A DNA stretch of 64,000 bases from Streptomyces nojiriensis (GCF_017639205.1 NZ_CP071139.1:3850001-3914000), one strand, 5' to 3'. Shown: positions 9,584 through 18,371, numbered from the stretch's first letter. Numbers and translations: made by a program. Notes: generated by a model not told the origin, from the letters alone.

Positions 9584-10954
9584 TCAGGCGCGGATGAGGG
9601 CCAGGGCCTCGTCGCGGATCCTGGCCAGGGTGGCCTCGTCACGGGCCTCCACGTTCAACCGCAGCAACGGTTCGGTGTTCGAGGCCCGGACGTTGAACCA
9701 CCAGTCCTCACCCGTCACCGTCAGCCCGTCCAGCTCGTCCAGCGTGACCCCCTCACGGGCGCCGAAGGACTCCTTCACCGCCGCCAGACGGGCCGCCTGG
9801 TCACCGACCGTCGAGTTGATCTCCCCCGAACCCGCATAACGGTCGTACGAAGCCACCAGCCCCGACAACGGCCCGTCCTGACCACCCAGCGCCGCCAGCA
9901 CGTGCAACGCCGCCAGCATGCCCGTGTCCGCGTTCCAGAAATCCTTGAAGTAGTAGTGCGCCGAGTGCTCACCACCGAAGATCGCACCCGTCTTCGCCAT
10001 CTCCTCCTTGATGAAGGAATGACCCACCCGGGTCCGGACCGGCGTGCCACCGTTCTCCCGCACGACCTCCGGAACCGACCACGAGGTGATCAGATTGTGG
10101 ATCACCGTGCCGGTGCCTCCATTGCGCGCCAGCTCACGCGCCGCGACCAGCGCCGTCACCGCCGACGGGGACACACCCATACCGCGCTCGTCCACGATGA
10201 AACAGCGGTCCGCGTCACCGTCGAACGCGATCCCCAGATCCGCACCCTCCGCCAGCACCCGCGCCTGCAGATCCACGATGTTCTTCGGATCCAGCGGATT
10301 CGCCTCGTGGTTCGGGAACGTCCCGTCCAGCTCGAAATACATCGGAACCAGGTCCAACGGCAGGCCCTCGAACACCGTCGGAACCGTGTGACCGCCCATC
10401 CCGTTGCCCGCGTCCACCACCACCTTCAGCGGACGGATCGACGCCAGGTCCACCAGACCCAACAGATGCGCCGCATAACCGGGAAGACTGTCCAGCTCCG
10501 TGACCGTCCCGGGAACCGTGCCCTCCGCGACCGGCGGCGCACCCTCGTCCGACCACTTCTCCACCAGAGCCCGGATCTGCGACAGACCCGTGTCCTGACC
10601 CACCGGAGCCGCACCCGCACGACACAACTTGATCCCGTTGTACCGCGCCGGATTGTGCGACGCCGTGAACATCGCACCCGGCAGACCCAGCGAACCCGAC
10701 GCGTAATACAGCTGATCCGTCGAACACAGACCGATCAACGTCACATCCACACCCCGCGCCGCCGCACCCCGCGCGAACGCCCCCGACAGACCCGGCGACG
10801 ACGGACGCATGTCATGACCGATCACGATCGCCGCAGCGCCCACGACCTCCACGAAAGCGGCACCGAACAGCCCGGCCAAGGACTCGTCCCACTCGTCCGG
10901 CACGACACCACGCACGTCATACGCCTTGACGATGTTCGAAAGATCTGCGGCCAC
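9584..10954 (-). CDS. manB: Phosphomannomutase/phosphoglucomutase
   Basis: 456 residues, alpha-D-phosphohexomutase family. It interconverts mannose-6-phosphate and mannose-1-phosphate (and probably glucose phosphates), the step after ManA towards GDP-mannose. All four active-site loops are visible: TASHNPARYNG (phosphoserine), DGDADRCF (Mg2+), GGEHSAHYYF (sugar specificity) and RASNTEP (phosphate binding). The GTG at 10954 has an ideal AGGAGGG seven to ten bases upstream; an ATG twelve codons earlier is less likely. Codon use is odd: GGT, CGT, GAT, TTG and G/T-ending codons dominate much of the gene, unlike the C-ending neighbours. Confidence 0.95.
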   Translation of the reverse strand: MAADLSNIVKAYDVRGVVPDEWDESLAGLFGAAFVEVVGAAAIVIGHDMRPSSPGLSGAFARGAAARGVDVTLIGLCSTDQLYYASGSLGLPGAMFTASHNPARYNGIKLCRAGAAPVGQDTGLSQIRALVEKWSDEGAPPVAEGTVPGTVTELDSLPGYAAHLLGLVDLASIRPLKVVVDAGNGMGGHTVPTVFEGLPLDLVPMYFELDGTFPNHEANPLDPKNIVDLQARVLAEGADLGIAFDGDADRCFIVDERGMGVSPSAVTALVAARELARNGGTGTVIHNLITSWSVPEVVRENGGTPVRTRVGHSFIKEEMAKTGAIFGGEHSAHYYFKDFWNADTGMLAALHVLAALGGQDGPLSGLVASYDRYAGSGEINSTVGDQAARLAAVKESFGAREGVTLDELDGLTVTGEDWWFNVRASNTEPLLRLNVEARDEATLARIRDEALALIRA

Positions 10955-11033
10955 TGCCTGCCCTCCTGAAGGTCCTGTGCGGTTCAGCAAAACCTACCCT
11001 GAACCAGGAGCAGCTCTTCAGACCGCCGGAGCG

Positions 11034-11408
11034 TCAGGAATCGGGCGATCTCAGGACGCGCAGGTGTCCACGACGGGTCTCGCCGGTGGACGGGCCGCCC
11101 TGGCCGTGGCCGCCGGCCTCGGCCGTGCGTCCCGGCGGGCGGGCGGCTTCGCGGACGGCGTTGGCGAGTGCTTCGAGGTCGTCGCCGCTGGGGCGGGACG
11201 GCCCGGAGCTGTCGGACAGGCGCACGACGTCCCAGCCCCGTGGGGCGGTCAGGCGCTCCGAGTGCTCGGCGCACAGGTCGTAGCAGTGGGGTTCGGCGTA
11301 GGTGGCGAGCGGGCCGAGAACTGCGGTCGAATCGGCGTAGACGTACGTCAGTGTCGCGACGGCAGGGCGGCCGCACGCGGTGCGCGAACAGCGACGTACA
11401 AGGCTCAC
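11034..11408 (-). CDS. DUF3499-family small Cys-rich protein
   Basis: 124 residues starting at GTG 11408 (VSLVRRCSRTACGRPAVATL). The conserved N-terminal half has paired cysteines (C-x4-C in RRCSRTAC, and CYDLC) and an EPHCYDLCAEHSERL segment typical of DUF3499, suggesting a zinc-binding fold. The C-terminal third is Gly/Arg-rich and disordered. Function is unknown. No clear ribosome binding site precedes the GTG, so the start is uncertain. It lies 79 bases upstream of phosphomannomutase on the same strand, and the pair is conserved in actinobacteria. Confidence 0.82.
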   Translation of the reverse strand: MSLVRRCSRTACGRPAVATLTYVYADSTAVLGPLATYAEPHCYDLCAEHSERLTAPRGWDVVRLSDSSGPSRPSGDDLEALANAVREAARPPGRTAEAGGHGQGGPSTGETRRGHLRVLRSPDS

Positions 11409-11498
11409 GACGTTGGACGGTACCGCACTCTTGACCGGGCCGCGACGACTCCACCTCCGCTCACTCCCCCGTGTCGTGCTCGGAGCTACCCTGCGGGG

Positions 11499-11978
11499 GT
11501 GACCGACACCCCTCTTCCGCCCTGTCCCGCCGAGCCTCCCGCGGGGGCCCGGACCGAGCCCCGCCCGCGGCGGCGGGACCGGCACGGGCGCGGGATGCGC
11601 GGTCCGCTGGCGCCTCCTCAGGTGCCGTTGTCGGCAAGCCGGTCGGAGCTGTTCGGGGACCTCGTACGGGATTCCGTGGAGCGGCTGGAGCGGCGCTGGC
11701 CGCAGCTGGCCGAGGTGGAGTTCCTGATCGGTGACGTGCCCGGGCCGCCGGGCGGTCCGGACGGCGGCTGGAACGACGAGGCGGTGCCGCTGGGCGCGGT
11801 GTCGGAGTCGCGCGAGGGCCGGCCCGCCCGGATCGTGGTCTTCCGGCGGCCGGTGGAGATCCGGACCAAGACGCGGGACGAGAAGGCGATGCTGGTCCAC
11901 GAGATCGTGGTGGAGCAGGTGGCGGAGCTGCTGGGGCTCTCGCCGGAGACGGTGGACCCCCGGTACGGCCAGGACTGA
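11499..11978 (+). CDS. Zincin-like metallopeptidase-family protein with incomplete HExxH
   Basis: 159 residues from GTG 11499, overlapping its GGGGG upstream run. The N-terminal 45 residues are Pro/Arg-rich. The core matches the small bacterial zincin family (PF06262-like): FGDLVRDSVERLERRWPQLAEVEFLI and MLVHEIVVEQVAELLG. The metal motif reads H-E-I-V-V-E, so the second His of HExxH is absent; only His and Glu remain. Peptidase activity is therefore doubtful. It is divergent from the DUF3499 gene, an arrangement I recall as conserved in Streptomyces. Confidence 0.8.
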   Translation: MTDTPLPPCPAEPPAGARTEPRPRRRDRHGRGMRGPLAPPQVPLSASRSELFGDLVRDSVERLERRWPQLAEVEFLIGDVPGPPGGPDGGWNDEAVPLGAVSESREGRPARIVVFRRPVEIRTKTRDEKAMLVHEIVVEQVAELLGLSPETVDPRYGQD

Positions 11979-12009
11979 GAGCCGTCCTGCTGCCGCGTAC
12001 CGGGGGTGC

Positions 12010-12052
12010 CCCGTCATCCGGTGGTCGATCCGGTCATCCGGTCATCCGGTCA
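12010..12052. repeat. Short tandem repeat spanning the DUF5719 stop codon
   Basis: On the minus strand the octamer GGATGACC recurs with one variant unit around the TGA stop at 12042-12044. Successive units supply in-frame and out-of-frame stop codons. It may be replication slippage or a weak terminator. Confidence 0.5.
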
Positions 12053-13523
12053 GGACGGAGAGGTCCTGGGCGGCCTTGGGGACCGAGACCGTGGAGCGGT
12101 CGTCCGAGAGTCCCTGGACGGTGAACATCGCGATGCCCTCGTGCGGGAGGGACAGGGTGCGGGCCGCGTGGACCGGGCCGCCCGAGACGGTCTCGACGGT
12201 GAGGGCGTAGGAGCCCTTGCCGCCCGCCGGGGCGAGGGTGAGCGTCTGCGTGGTGCCCGCCTTGACGTCGACCTCCTTGGAGGCCGCCTCGCCGCCGCCG
12301 GTGCCCGGCGAGGCGGTGACCTTGACCTTCGCGTCGGCTCCCGGGGCGGTCAGGGCCAGCAGGGTGGCGTTCTCCTCGGGCCGGTTGTCGGCCACGGTGG
12401 CCCGTGCTCCGACCGGCCCGGTGGCGGGGATGAAGCCGATCTCCTGCTTGGCGCCGCTGCCGCGGACCACCCGTAGCGCCGCGACGACCGGGGCGGACTT
12501 CTTGGGGTCGGACGGGGTCAGCAGCAGCGAACCGGCCTCGCCGCGGGTCAGGTCCTTGAGGTCCGCGGCCGCCGTCATACCGGCCTTGACGTGCAGCTGC
12601 TCGTTGCCGGCCGGGCTGATCGAGCCGCCGGGTGCGGCCAGGCGCACCTTCAGGTCCGCGTCTTCCTCGCCCGGTACGAAGACGACCAGCTTCACGGAGG
12701 CGGCGTCCGCCGGGATGCCCGGCAGTACGAGCGAGCCCGCGGGGTCGGCGGAGGCCGGCAGCCAGTCGGCGCCCACCCCCTCCTCGCCGACCTGCACCGA
12801 TGCGCCGACCCGGCCCGCGCGGGTGGTCACGTGGGCGGTGGCGTCGGCGAGCTGCGCGCCCGGGACCAGGGTGGACAGCAGGACGGTCTTGGTGGACTTG
12901 GGGTCGACCCGGATGCTCTCGCTGGTGCCGGCGTCGGGCTTGGCCGGTCCGTCCGGGCCGAAGACCTTGATGTCGACGATGGCCGCGGCGTCGTCGGGGT
13001 TGGTGAGGTGGACGTAGTCCTCGCGGCCCTTGGCCGTGCTCACCGCGGGGAACCAGAAGTCGGTGCCGGGTGCGGTGCAGCCGACGCCGAGCACGCCGCG
13101 GCTCCGGCCGACCGAGACCTTGGTGGTCAGCTGCGCGGTCCAGCCGGGGGCGAGGACCCCGTCGGCGCTGCCGGTGAGGGCGGGGGCGTCGGCGCCGCTC
13201 GCGGTGGCCCCGAGGGGCTTGCCGGGCTCCTTGGGTTCCAGCACCGGTTTGGCGTCCTTGGTCGCGCCGAGCAGCCGGGCCGAGCCCTTGCCCTCGCCGG
13301 CGGGCGCGCCGGGGGTGAAGGACGTGTACGTGGTCTCGGCGATGTCCGAGGAGCTGGGCCCCGGGCACACCAGCAGGGACCGTTCCACCGGCATCCGGGC
13401 GGCGGCCGCCTTGCCGTCGGCGGCCTTCCCGTCGGCGGCGGGTGCGGTGAGGGCGGCGACGCCGGTGAGGGCGGCCAGGGCCGCGGTCACCGCCGCCAGC
13501 GTCAGGGGTGCGCGCTGCTTCAC
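12042..13523 (-). CDS. Secreted DUF5719-family protein
   Basis: 493 residues with an N-terminal signal peptide (MKQRAPLTLAAVTAALAALT, then an Ala-rich h-region). The mature part is rich in Val, Thr, Gly and Asp with repeated beta-sandwich-like phrases and no cysteine-rich motif beyond CPGPSSS and VGCTAPGTDFWFPA. It overlaps the upstream glycosyltransferase gene by four bases (ATGA), so the two are translationally coupled and probably act together at the cell surface. In actinobacteria the DUF5719 protein regularly follows this large glycosyltransferase. Its molecular function is not known to me. Confidence 0.88.
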   Translation of the reverse strand: MKQRAPLTLAAVTAALAALTGVAALTAPAADGKAADGKAAAARMPVERSLLVCPGPSSSDIAETTYTSFTPGAPAGEGKGSARLLGATKDAKPVLEPKEPGKPLGATASGADAPALTGSADGVLAPGWTAQLTTKVSVGRSRGVLGVGCTAPGTDFWFPAVSTAKGREDYVHLTNPDDAAAIVDIKVFGPDGPAKPDAGTSESIRVDPKSTKTVLLSTLVPGAQLADATAHVTTRAGRVGASVQVGEEGVGADWLPASADPAGSLVLPGIPADAASVKLVVFVPGEEDADLKVRLAAPGGSISPAGNEQLHVKAGMTAAADLKDLTRGEAGSLLLTPSDPKKSAPVVAALRVVRGSGAKQEIGFIPATGPVGARATVADNRPEENATLLALTAPGADAKVKVTASPGTGGGEAASKEVDVKAGTTQTLTLAPAGGKGSYALTVETVSGGPVHAARTLSLPHEGIAMFTVQGLSDDRSTVSVPKAAQDLSVLTG

Positions 13524-16500
13524 TGCTGGGGGCTCCCGTCCGGACGCGGGTCGTGCGGTGCGTGGGGGTGGTGGGGGTCGTACGGCTGGTACGGCTCGTA
13601 CGGGTAGGTGTACTGCTGCTGGTCCGGGTCCTGGACCGGCTGGTTCGGGGGCTGCTGCGGGTAGGGGTCCGCGTAGGCCTGACCGCCGTGCCCGCCCTGG
13701 CCGGCCTGACCGCCCTGCTGGTCGTACTGCGGGTACTGGTCGTAGGGGGTCTGCTGCTGCTCGTAGGCGTAGCCGCCCTGGTCGCCGTGCGCCTGGTACG
13801 CGTAGCCGTCGTCGCCGTACGCCGGCTGCGCCGGGATCTGCGCGTACGGGTCGGCGACCGCCGCGGTCTCCGCCGGTACGGGGGCCGATTCGGCCTCGGC
13901 GCGCAGCCGGCGGGCGCGGCGGCCCTCGCCGGCCTCGCCCGGGCCGGGCCGGTCGGGGAGCGCGGCCTCCTCCTCCGGCAGGTCGTCGTCGAGCTCCGCA
14001 CGGCGGCCGGGCAGGGCCATCACCACCAGGACCAGGGCGAGGAGGCCCTGGACCCAGTACCAGGCGGTCCGCAGCAGGGAGTCCTCGTGGACGAGGTCGA
14101 GGCGGCCGCCGTCGGCGGGCAGTTCGAAGCCCTGCGCCCAGCCGTCGAGGGTCTTGGGCTTGAGGGGCTTGCCGTCGAGGGTGGCCTGCCAGCCTTCGTC
14201 GGCCCGGTCGGCGATGCGCAGGACGCGGCCGGCGTCACCGGCGGGGATCTTGCTGTGGACCTCGACGGGTCCGGCGGCGACCGGGATCGGGGCTTCGCCC
14301 TGCTTGCCGGAGACGACGACCGCGCGCGGCAGCCAGGGTTCGACGCCCCACAGGGCGGTGCCGTCCTGCTGGTGGCGCCGGCTGAGGCCCGGGGTGGCGT
14401 CGAGGACGCGACGGATCTCCTCGGGGCCGCCGGGGCGGAACATCACGAAGCGGATGGCGTAGGCGCTGAGCTGGCTGGACTGGTCGGCGCCGGAGCCGGC
14501 GACGAGGTTGGAGACGACCTTGTCGAGGCGGGTGTCGGCGCCGGTGCGCGCGGTGACCTCCGCGTCGCCGATGCGGCCGCCGGAGCCGCGGACGAGGCTG
14601 TAGGAGACGGTGGCGGGCGGGGCCAGGTCGAGGATCAGGGTGCGGGTCTGGTTGTCGTCGCCGCCCGCGTCCGCGACGAAGGCCGGGACCTGGACGGGGT
14701 CGCGGCGCTGCAGCGGGCCGTCGGCGCCGGCGAACATCCAGGTCGCGGCGGCGACCAGCGGGCCCACTGCGGCGGCCAGGGCGATGAGGGCCGCCAGCGG
14801 CTGGCGCCAGCCGAAGCTGCGGGCGGCGACGCGTTCCCTGGCTCCGTCGGCTCCGAGCGCGGCGGCGGCGAGCAGGGCGAGCCCGTAGACGAGGGTGGCG
14901 GGGCCGGCCCAGGCGGTGCGGTTGAGGACGACGGCGAGGAGCAGTCCGGCCAAGGCGGCGGCCCAGGCGGTGCGGACGGCGAAGGCGCGGTCGGCGCGCA
15001 GCAGGGCGGCCAGGGCGGCGAGGACGATGCCGACGAGCACCGGTCCGGCGCCGGTGCCGGGGCCGCCGGGGCTGATGGCGAGCAGGCCCAGGGCGTCGGC
15101 GGAGCCGGCTCCGAAGGGCAGTCCGGCCTCCTGCAGGAGGCGGCCGGGGTGGGTGAACAGGCCCAGTGACCAGGGGGCGAGCACGACGAGCGGGACGGCG
15201 AGGGTGGCGAGCAGCCGCAGGCCGTACGCCTTCCAGTGGGCGCGGCGCAGGACCAGGGCGGCGGTCCCGAGGACGGCGGCCAGCGGCCATACGACGGGGG
15301 TGAAGGCGGTGGTGAAGGTGAGCAGCAGCGTGTACGTCCACACCGCGCGCCGGCCGCCCCGCCGGTCGGTGGCTTCCGCACCGTCGGCGAGGTCGAAGGC
15401 GGCGACGCCGGCGCGGGCGAGGAGGGGGAGCGCCACGGCGAGGACGGCGGTGCCGAGGCGGCCGCCGGCGAGGGCTCCGGTCACGGCCGGCAGGAAGGCG
15501 TAGGCGATGGCCGCCCAGGCGCGCAGCAGCCGGGATTCGACGAGCGGCCGGGAGGCGAAGTAGGCGGTGAGGCCGGCGAGCGGGACGGATCCGGCGAGCA
15601 GCAGGGTCAGGGCGGCCTGGGTGGAGCCGAACAGCAGGGTGGCGAGGGTGCCGAGGACGGCCAGGTAGGGCGGCGCGGACGCGGTGGAGCCGGTGCCGAC
15701 GGCGTGCCAGCCGTCGGTGTAGGCGCCCCAGAGTTCGGAGCCGCTGCCGGGGGCGGGCAGCAGGGCGCCGCCCATGAGGGAGTCGCCGCCGATCAGGGCG
15801 CGGCAGGCGGCGAGGGAGACGACGGCCAGGAGGCCGAGGAGCAGGGGGGCGGGGTTGCGGGCGAGCCGCTTGAGGCGGGCGAAGCGCTCGGTCTCCACCA
15901 GGTAGTCGCCGTCCTCGCGGGGGGCGTCGAGGACGCTGCCCCCGCCGTGGCGGCCCGCGGGGGCGGCGGCGGCGTCGCGGTCGCTGCCGAAGTAGCCGGC
16001 GAGCTGTTCCGCGTTGGCCCGCAGGGAGGCTCCCGGCGGGGGGAAGAGCGGGCGCAGTTCGGCGGCGGGGACGGCGGGGCGGCGGCGGGCCTTGCGGGCG
16101 GCGAGGAGCCGGCCGGGGCGGAGCAGGGTGGCGAGCAGGCCGGTGAGTTCGTCGACGGCCTGGCCGGGGGCCTTGCCGATGAGGTAGGCGAGGGTGCGCA
16201 GCACGGTGCCGAGCAGGACGCGCAGCAGGACGTACGGGAGGGCGCGGCCGGAGCTGTTGGCGAGGATCGTGTAGACGGCGCCGGCCTTGTCGACGCGGTG
16301 CGGGCCGGCCGTGGTGCGTCCGGCGCAGTCGACGGTGCGGCGTTCGCGGGCGGCGGCCTCGGCGTGCCGCAGGACGGCGTCGGGGGCGACGAGGACGGTG
16401 TGGCCGGCGCTCTGGGCGCGCCAGCACAGGTCGACGTCGTCGCGCATCAGGGGCAGGCGCCGGTCGAAGCCGCCGAGCTCGTCGTAGACGTCGCGGCGGA

Positions 16501-17179
16501 CCAGCATGCCGGCGGTGGAGACGGACAGGACGGGGCGGACCTGGTCGTGCTGGCCCTGGTCCTGTTCGCGGCGGTCGAGGCCGGTCCAGCGGCGGCCGCT
16601 GCGGGCGATGGTGACGCCGGCTTCGAGGAGCTGCTTCTTGTCGTACCAGCCGCGCAGCTTGGGGCCGATGACGGCGGCGTCGGGGTTGTCCTCGGCGACG
16701 CGGAGCAGTTCGGTCAGGGCGTCGGGTTCGGGTGCGCTGTCGTCGTGCAGGAGCCAGAGCCACTGGACGGGTTCGCCGTGGGGGAGGTCGGGCAGGTCGT
16801 ACGTGTCGTCGCGCCAGGTGCGGCTGACGGGGTCCCAGCCGCTGGGGCGCTTGAGGTACGGGAGGTCCTCGGGGGTCGGGGTGCCCGCGGAGCGTGCGGA
16901 TTCGTCGACCGCGGTGCCGAAGCCGGTGCGGCGGGCGAGGTGCAGGACGCGGTCGTCGCCGAGGGCTTCGGTGAGCAGGCGCGCGGAGTCGTCGGAGCTG
17001 CCGGTGTCGGCGGCGATGTGGTTCTGCGCGGGGCGTTCCTGGCCGAGGAGGCCGGCGAGTGTCCGGGGCAGCCAGCGGGCGCCGTCATGGGCGACGAGGA
17101 CCGCGGTGACGACGTGCCGGGGGAACTCGGGTGTGGCTGGGGCCTGGTAGGAGGCCGTCGACTGGCTGTGCAGGGACAT
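13520..17179 (-). CDS. Large family 2 glycosyltransferase with multi-span membrane domain
   Basis: 1219 residues. Residues ~20-270 form a GT-A domain: TAVLVAHDGARWLPRTLAGLL, the acidic LLHDDSAPEPDALTELL metal/nucleotide motif, and GGFDRRLPLMRDDVDLCWRA with the acceptor-side Asp pair. From ~300 to ~1000 there are a dozen or more hydrophobic spans with an extracytoplasmic region (SSGSELWGAYTDGWHAVGTG). The last ~110 residues are Gln/Tyr/Pro/Gly-rich and disordered. The architecture suggests a polymerising or exporting envelope glycosyltransferase. It is coupled to the DUF5719 gene by an ATGA overlap. Donor and product are unknown. Confidence 0.9.
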   Translation of the reverse strand: MSLHSQSTASYQAPATPEFPRHVVTAVLVAHDGARWLPRTLAGLLGQERPAQNHIAADTGSSDDSARLLTEALGDDRVLHLARRTGFGTAVDESARSAGTPTPEDLPYLKRPSGWDPVSRTWRDDTYDLPDLPHGEPVQWLWLLHDDSAPEPDALTELLRVAEDNPDAAVIGPKLRGWYDKKQLLEAGVTIARSGRRWTGLDRREQDQGQHDQVRPVLSVSTAGMLVRRDVYDELGGFDRRLPLMRDDVDLCWRAQSAGHTVLVAPDAVLRHAEAAARERRTVDCAGRTTAGPHRVDKAGAVYTILANSSGRALPYVLLRVLLGTVLRTLAYLIGKAPGQAVDELTGLLATLLRPGRLLAARKARRRPAVPAAELRPLFPPPGASLRANAEQLAGYFGSDRDAAAAPAGRHGGGSVLDAPREDGDYLVETERFARLKRLARNPAPLLLGLLAVVSLAACRALIGGDSLMGGALLPAPGSGSELWGAYTDGWHAVGTGSTASAPPYLAVLGTLATLLFGSTQAALTLLLAGSVPLAGLTAYFASRPLVESRLLRAWAAIAYAFLPAVTGALAGGRLGTAVLAVALPLLARAGVAAFDLADGAEATDRRGGRRAVWTYTLLLTFTTAFTPVVWPLAAVLGTAALVLRRAHWKAYGLRLLATLAVPLVVLAPWSLGLFTHPGRLLQEAGLPFGAGSADALGLLAISPGGPGTGAGPVLVGIVLAALAALLRADRAFAVRTAWAAALAGLLLAVVLNRTAWAGPATLVYGLALLAAAALGADGARERVAARSFGWRQPLAALIALAAAVGPLVAAATWMFAGADGPLQRRDPVQVPAFVADAGGDDNQTRTLILDLAPPATVSYSLVRGSGGRIGDAEVTARTGADTRLDKVVSNLVAGSGADQSSQLSAYAIRFVMFRPGGPEEIRRVLDATPGLSRRHQQDGTALWGVEPWLPRAVVVSGKQGEAPIPVAAGPVEVHSKIPAGDAGRVLRIADRADEGWQATLDGKPLKPKTLDGWAQGFELPADGGRLDLVHEDSLLRTAWYWVQGLLALVLVVMALPGRRAELDDDLPEEEAALPDRPGPGEAGEGRRARRLRAEAESAPVPAETAAVADPYAQIPAQPAYGDDGYAYQAHGDQGGYAYEQQQTPYDQYPQYDQQGGQAGQGGHGGQAYADPYPQQPPNQPVQDPDQQQYTYPYEPYQPYDPHHPHAPHDPRPDGSPQQ

Positions 17180-17269
17180 CGCGGTACGGGCCCTCCGGCC
17201 GGGGGTCCGGGGGTGGTGTGCCCTCGGAGGCTGCTGGACAGCGCCCCACCCTAACGGCTGTCACGACAG

Positions 17270-17308
17270 CGGTCCGCCTCCTGCGGGGAAGGTGCAGGAG
17301 GCGGACCG
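17270..17308 (-). terminator. Terminator downstream of whiB
   Basis: Perfect 15-bp stem CGGTCCGCCTCCTGC / GCAGGAGGCGGACCG with a 9-base loop, 170 bases beyond the whiB stop and 91 bases before the glycosyltransferase start. It separates the two transcription units. Confidence 0.8.
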
Positions 17309-17477
17309 TGTGCCGTGCTGTGTGTCGCGCTCGTCGTCCCGTTCGGCGCGCTGTCCGCCATGCGTCGAAGTGCGCTCTGTGGTGCGTGCTGCGGTGCGGG
17401 TCGTGGTGCGTGTCGTGGTGCGTTCGCTATGTCGTGCGTGGTGCGGTGGGTGCCTGACCGGTGGTGCGTCGGCCGTT
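17309..17477. other. Low-complexity GTGCGT-rich spacer after whiB
   Basis: About 170 bases between the whiB stop and its terminator, rich in degenerate copies of GGTGCGTG and similar hexamers (for example 17382-17431). No gene is credible here. It would form the whiB 3' untranslated region. Confidence 0.5.
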
Positions 17478-17741
17478 TCAGACCGCTGCCTTTTTCAGGC
17501 GGCGGCGTTCCCGCTCGGACAGACCGCCCCAGATGCCGAATCGCTCGTCGTTGGCGAGGGCGTACTCAAGGCATTCGGAGCGGACCTCGCAGGCGAGGCA
17601 GACCTTCTTGGCCTCGCGGGTGGAGCCGCCCTTCTCGGGAAAGAAGGACTCGGGGTCGGTCTGGGCGCACAGAGCGCGCTCCTGCCACCCGAGCTCTTCG
17701 TCCGCCTCCTCGACCAGCAGTTCCTGAAACAGCTCGGTCAT
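17478..17741 (-). CDS. whiB: WhiB sporulation regulator (iron-sulfur Wbl protein)
   Basis: 87 residues. The four cluster-ligating cysteines are Cys25, Cys48, Cys51 and Cys57 (C-x22-C-x2-C-x5-C). The GIWGG turn is at 69-73, and the basic tail ERERRRLKKAAV is the DNA-binding end. The sequence is nearly that of the founding WhiB of Streptomyces coelicolor as I recall it. WhiB works with WhiA to switch aerial hyphae from growth to sporulation septation. It is a single gene with its own promoter and terminator. A perfect palindrome at 17772-17787 lies in its 5' untranslated region. Confidence 0.96.
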   Translation of the reverse strand: MTELFQELLVEEADEELGWQERALCAQTDPESFFPEKGGSTREAKKVCLACEVRSECLEYALANDERFGIWGGLSERERRRLKKAAV

Positions 17742-17771
17742 GTGCGCCCCTCGCTCTGTCTGTGCGTCCCC

Positions 17772-17787
17772 GTGACGATGTCGTCAC
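17772..17787. promoter_or_regulatory. Perfect palindrome in the whiB leader, candidate operator
   Basis: GTGACGA-TG-TCGTCAC is a perfect 7-2-7 palindrome, 31 bases upstream of the whiB ATG and about 20 bases after the predicted transcription start. Developmental regulators such as BldD and BldM bind TGAC/TCAC-containing palindromes and are reported to control whiB, but I cannot assign this site to either from sequence alone. Confidence 0.55.
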
Positions 17788-17814
17788 TGATTGCTACGTA
17801 ACGACACGAGTGAA

Positions 17815-17844
17815 ATTACAAGTGCGTGGCTCCGGGGCAGTCAA
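17815..17844 (-). promoter_or_regulatory. whiB promoter (TTGACT-18-TGTAAT)
   Basis: Minus-strand -35 TTGACT (17844-17839) and -10 TGTAAT (17820-17815) with an 18-base spacer. The start would be near 17808, giving a leader of about 65 bases. This is the best vegetative-type promoter upstream of whiB; a second, developmental promoter may exist but is not recognisable. Confidence 0.65.
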
Positions 17845-18371
17845 GCCGAGATCTGCTATTGGGCCCCTTATTCACTCTGCGGAACCAAGCCTATGCAGAA
17901 AGTGTTCATATCGCCAAAAATCGTGACACATGCCACCGGCACCACAGGATGCCCGCCTTTACCCGTATTCCACGTGCCACCTCCGGGCGGGGTTGCGGTC
18001 CGGCCGGAGAAGCGGCGCAGATCACATTCAGGTCACGGAAGTCGGGATCGTGTTTGAGCGCCGACACAGCGCCACATCCCCTGTCGCACACTGCACAAAC
18101 CTTTCTCCGGGCACGGTAACCGGATGAGGTGAAACTTTTACCCCAAAGCGGACATTGGGTTGACAGTCAGACCCCCGAGCCGTTCTCCTTGTTTGCATGT
18201 CAGCGCCCGCAGCCACCACCCGGACCCCCATTCGTGGGTTCCTGTGCGCTGCCCAGGTTCGCTGTTGCTGTTGCAGCTGTTGATGCCCGCGGAGCCCCGG
18301 CTCCCCAGAGCTCCGGCCCGTCCCCGCAGCAACCGCCAGCACCACTGACATACGTCGAGGTACCCCCCACG
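17845..18371. other. Long intergenic region between whiB and cysteine dioxygenase
   Basis: About 530 bases, noticeably AT-richer than coding DNA (for example 17880-17945). It should hold control elements of both divergent genes. A TTGACA lies at 18160-18165 on the plus strand but has no convincing -10 at normal spacing. The open frame extending the dioxygenase upstream from 18129 has no family similarity and was not annotated. Confidence 0.5.

Noticed and set aside
13523..15600. Long plus-strand frames opposite the large glycosyltransferase and similar antisense frames
   Set aside because: High GC makes long antisense frames common; these are Gly/Arg/Val-rich without recognisable domains or start signals.
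18160..18188. TTGACA promoter for cysteine dioxygenase
   Set aside because: No -10 hexamer is found at 16-18 bases; the -35 match alone is not enough.
18129..18371. Upstream in-frame extension of the cysteine dioxygenase gene
   Set aside because: The added residues have no family similarity, and a good start with a ribosome binding site exists at 18372; the region is more likely promoter DNA.
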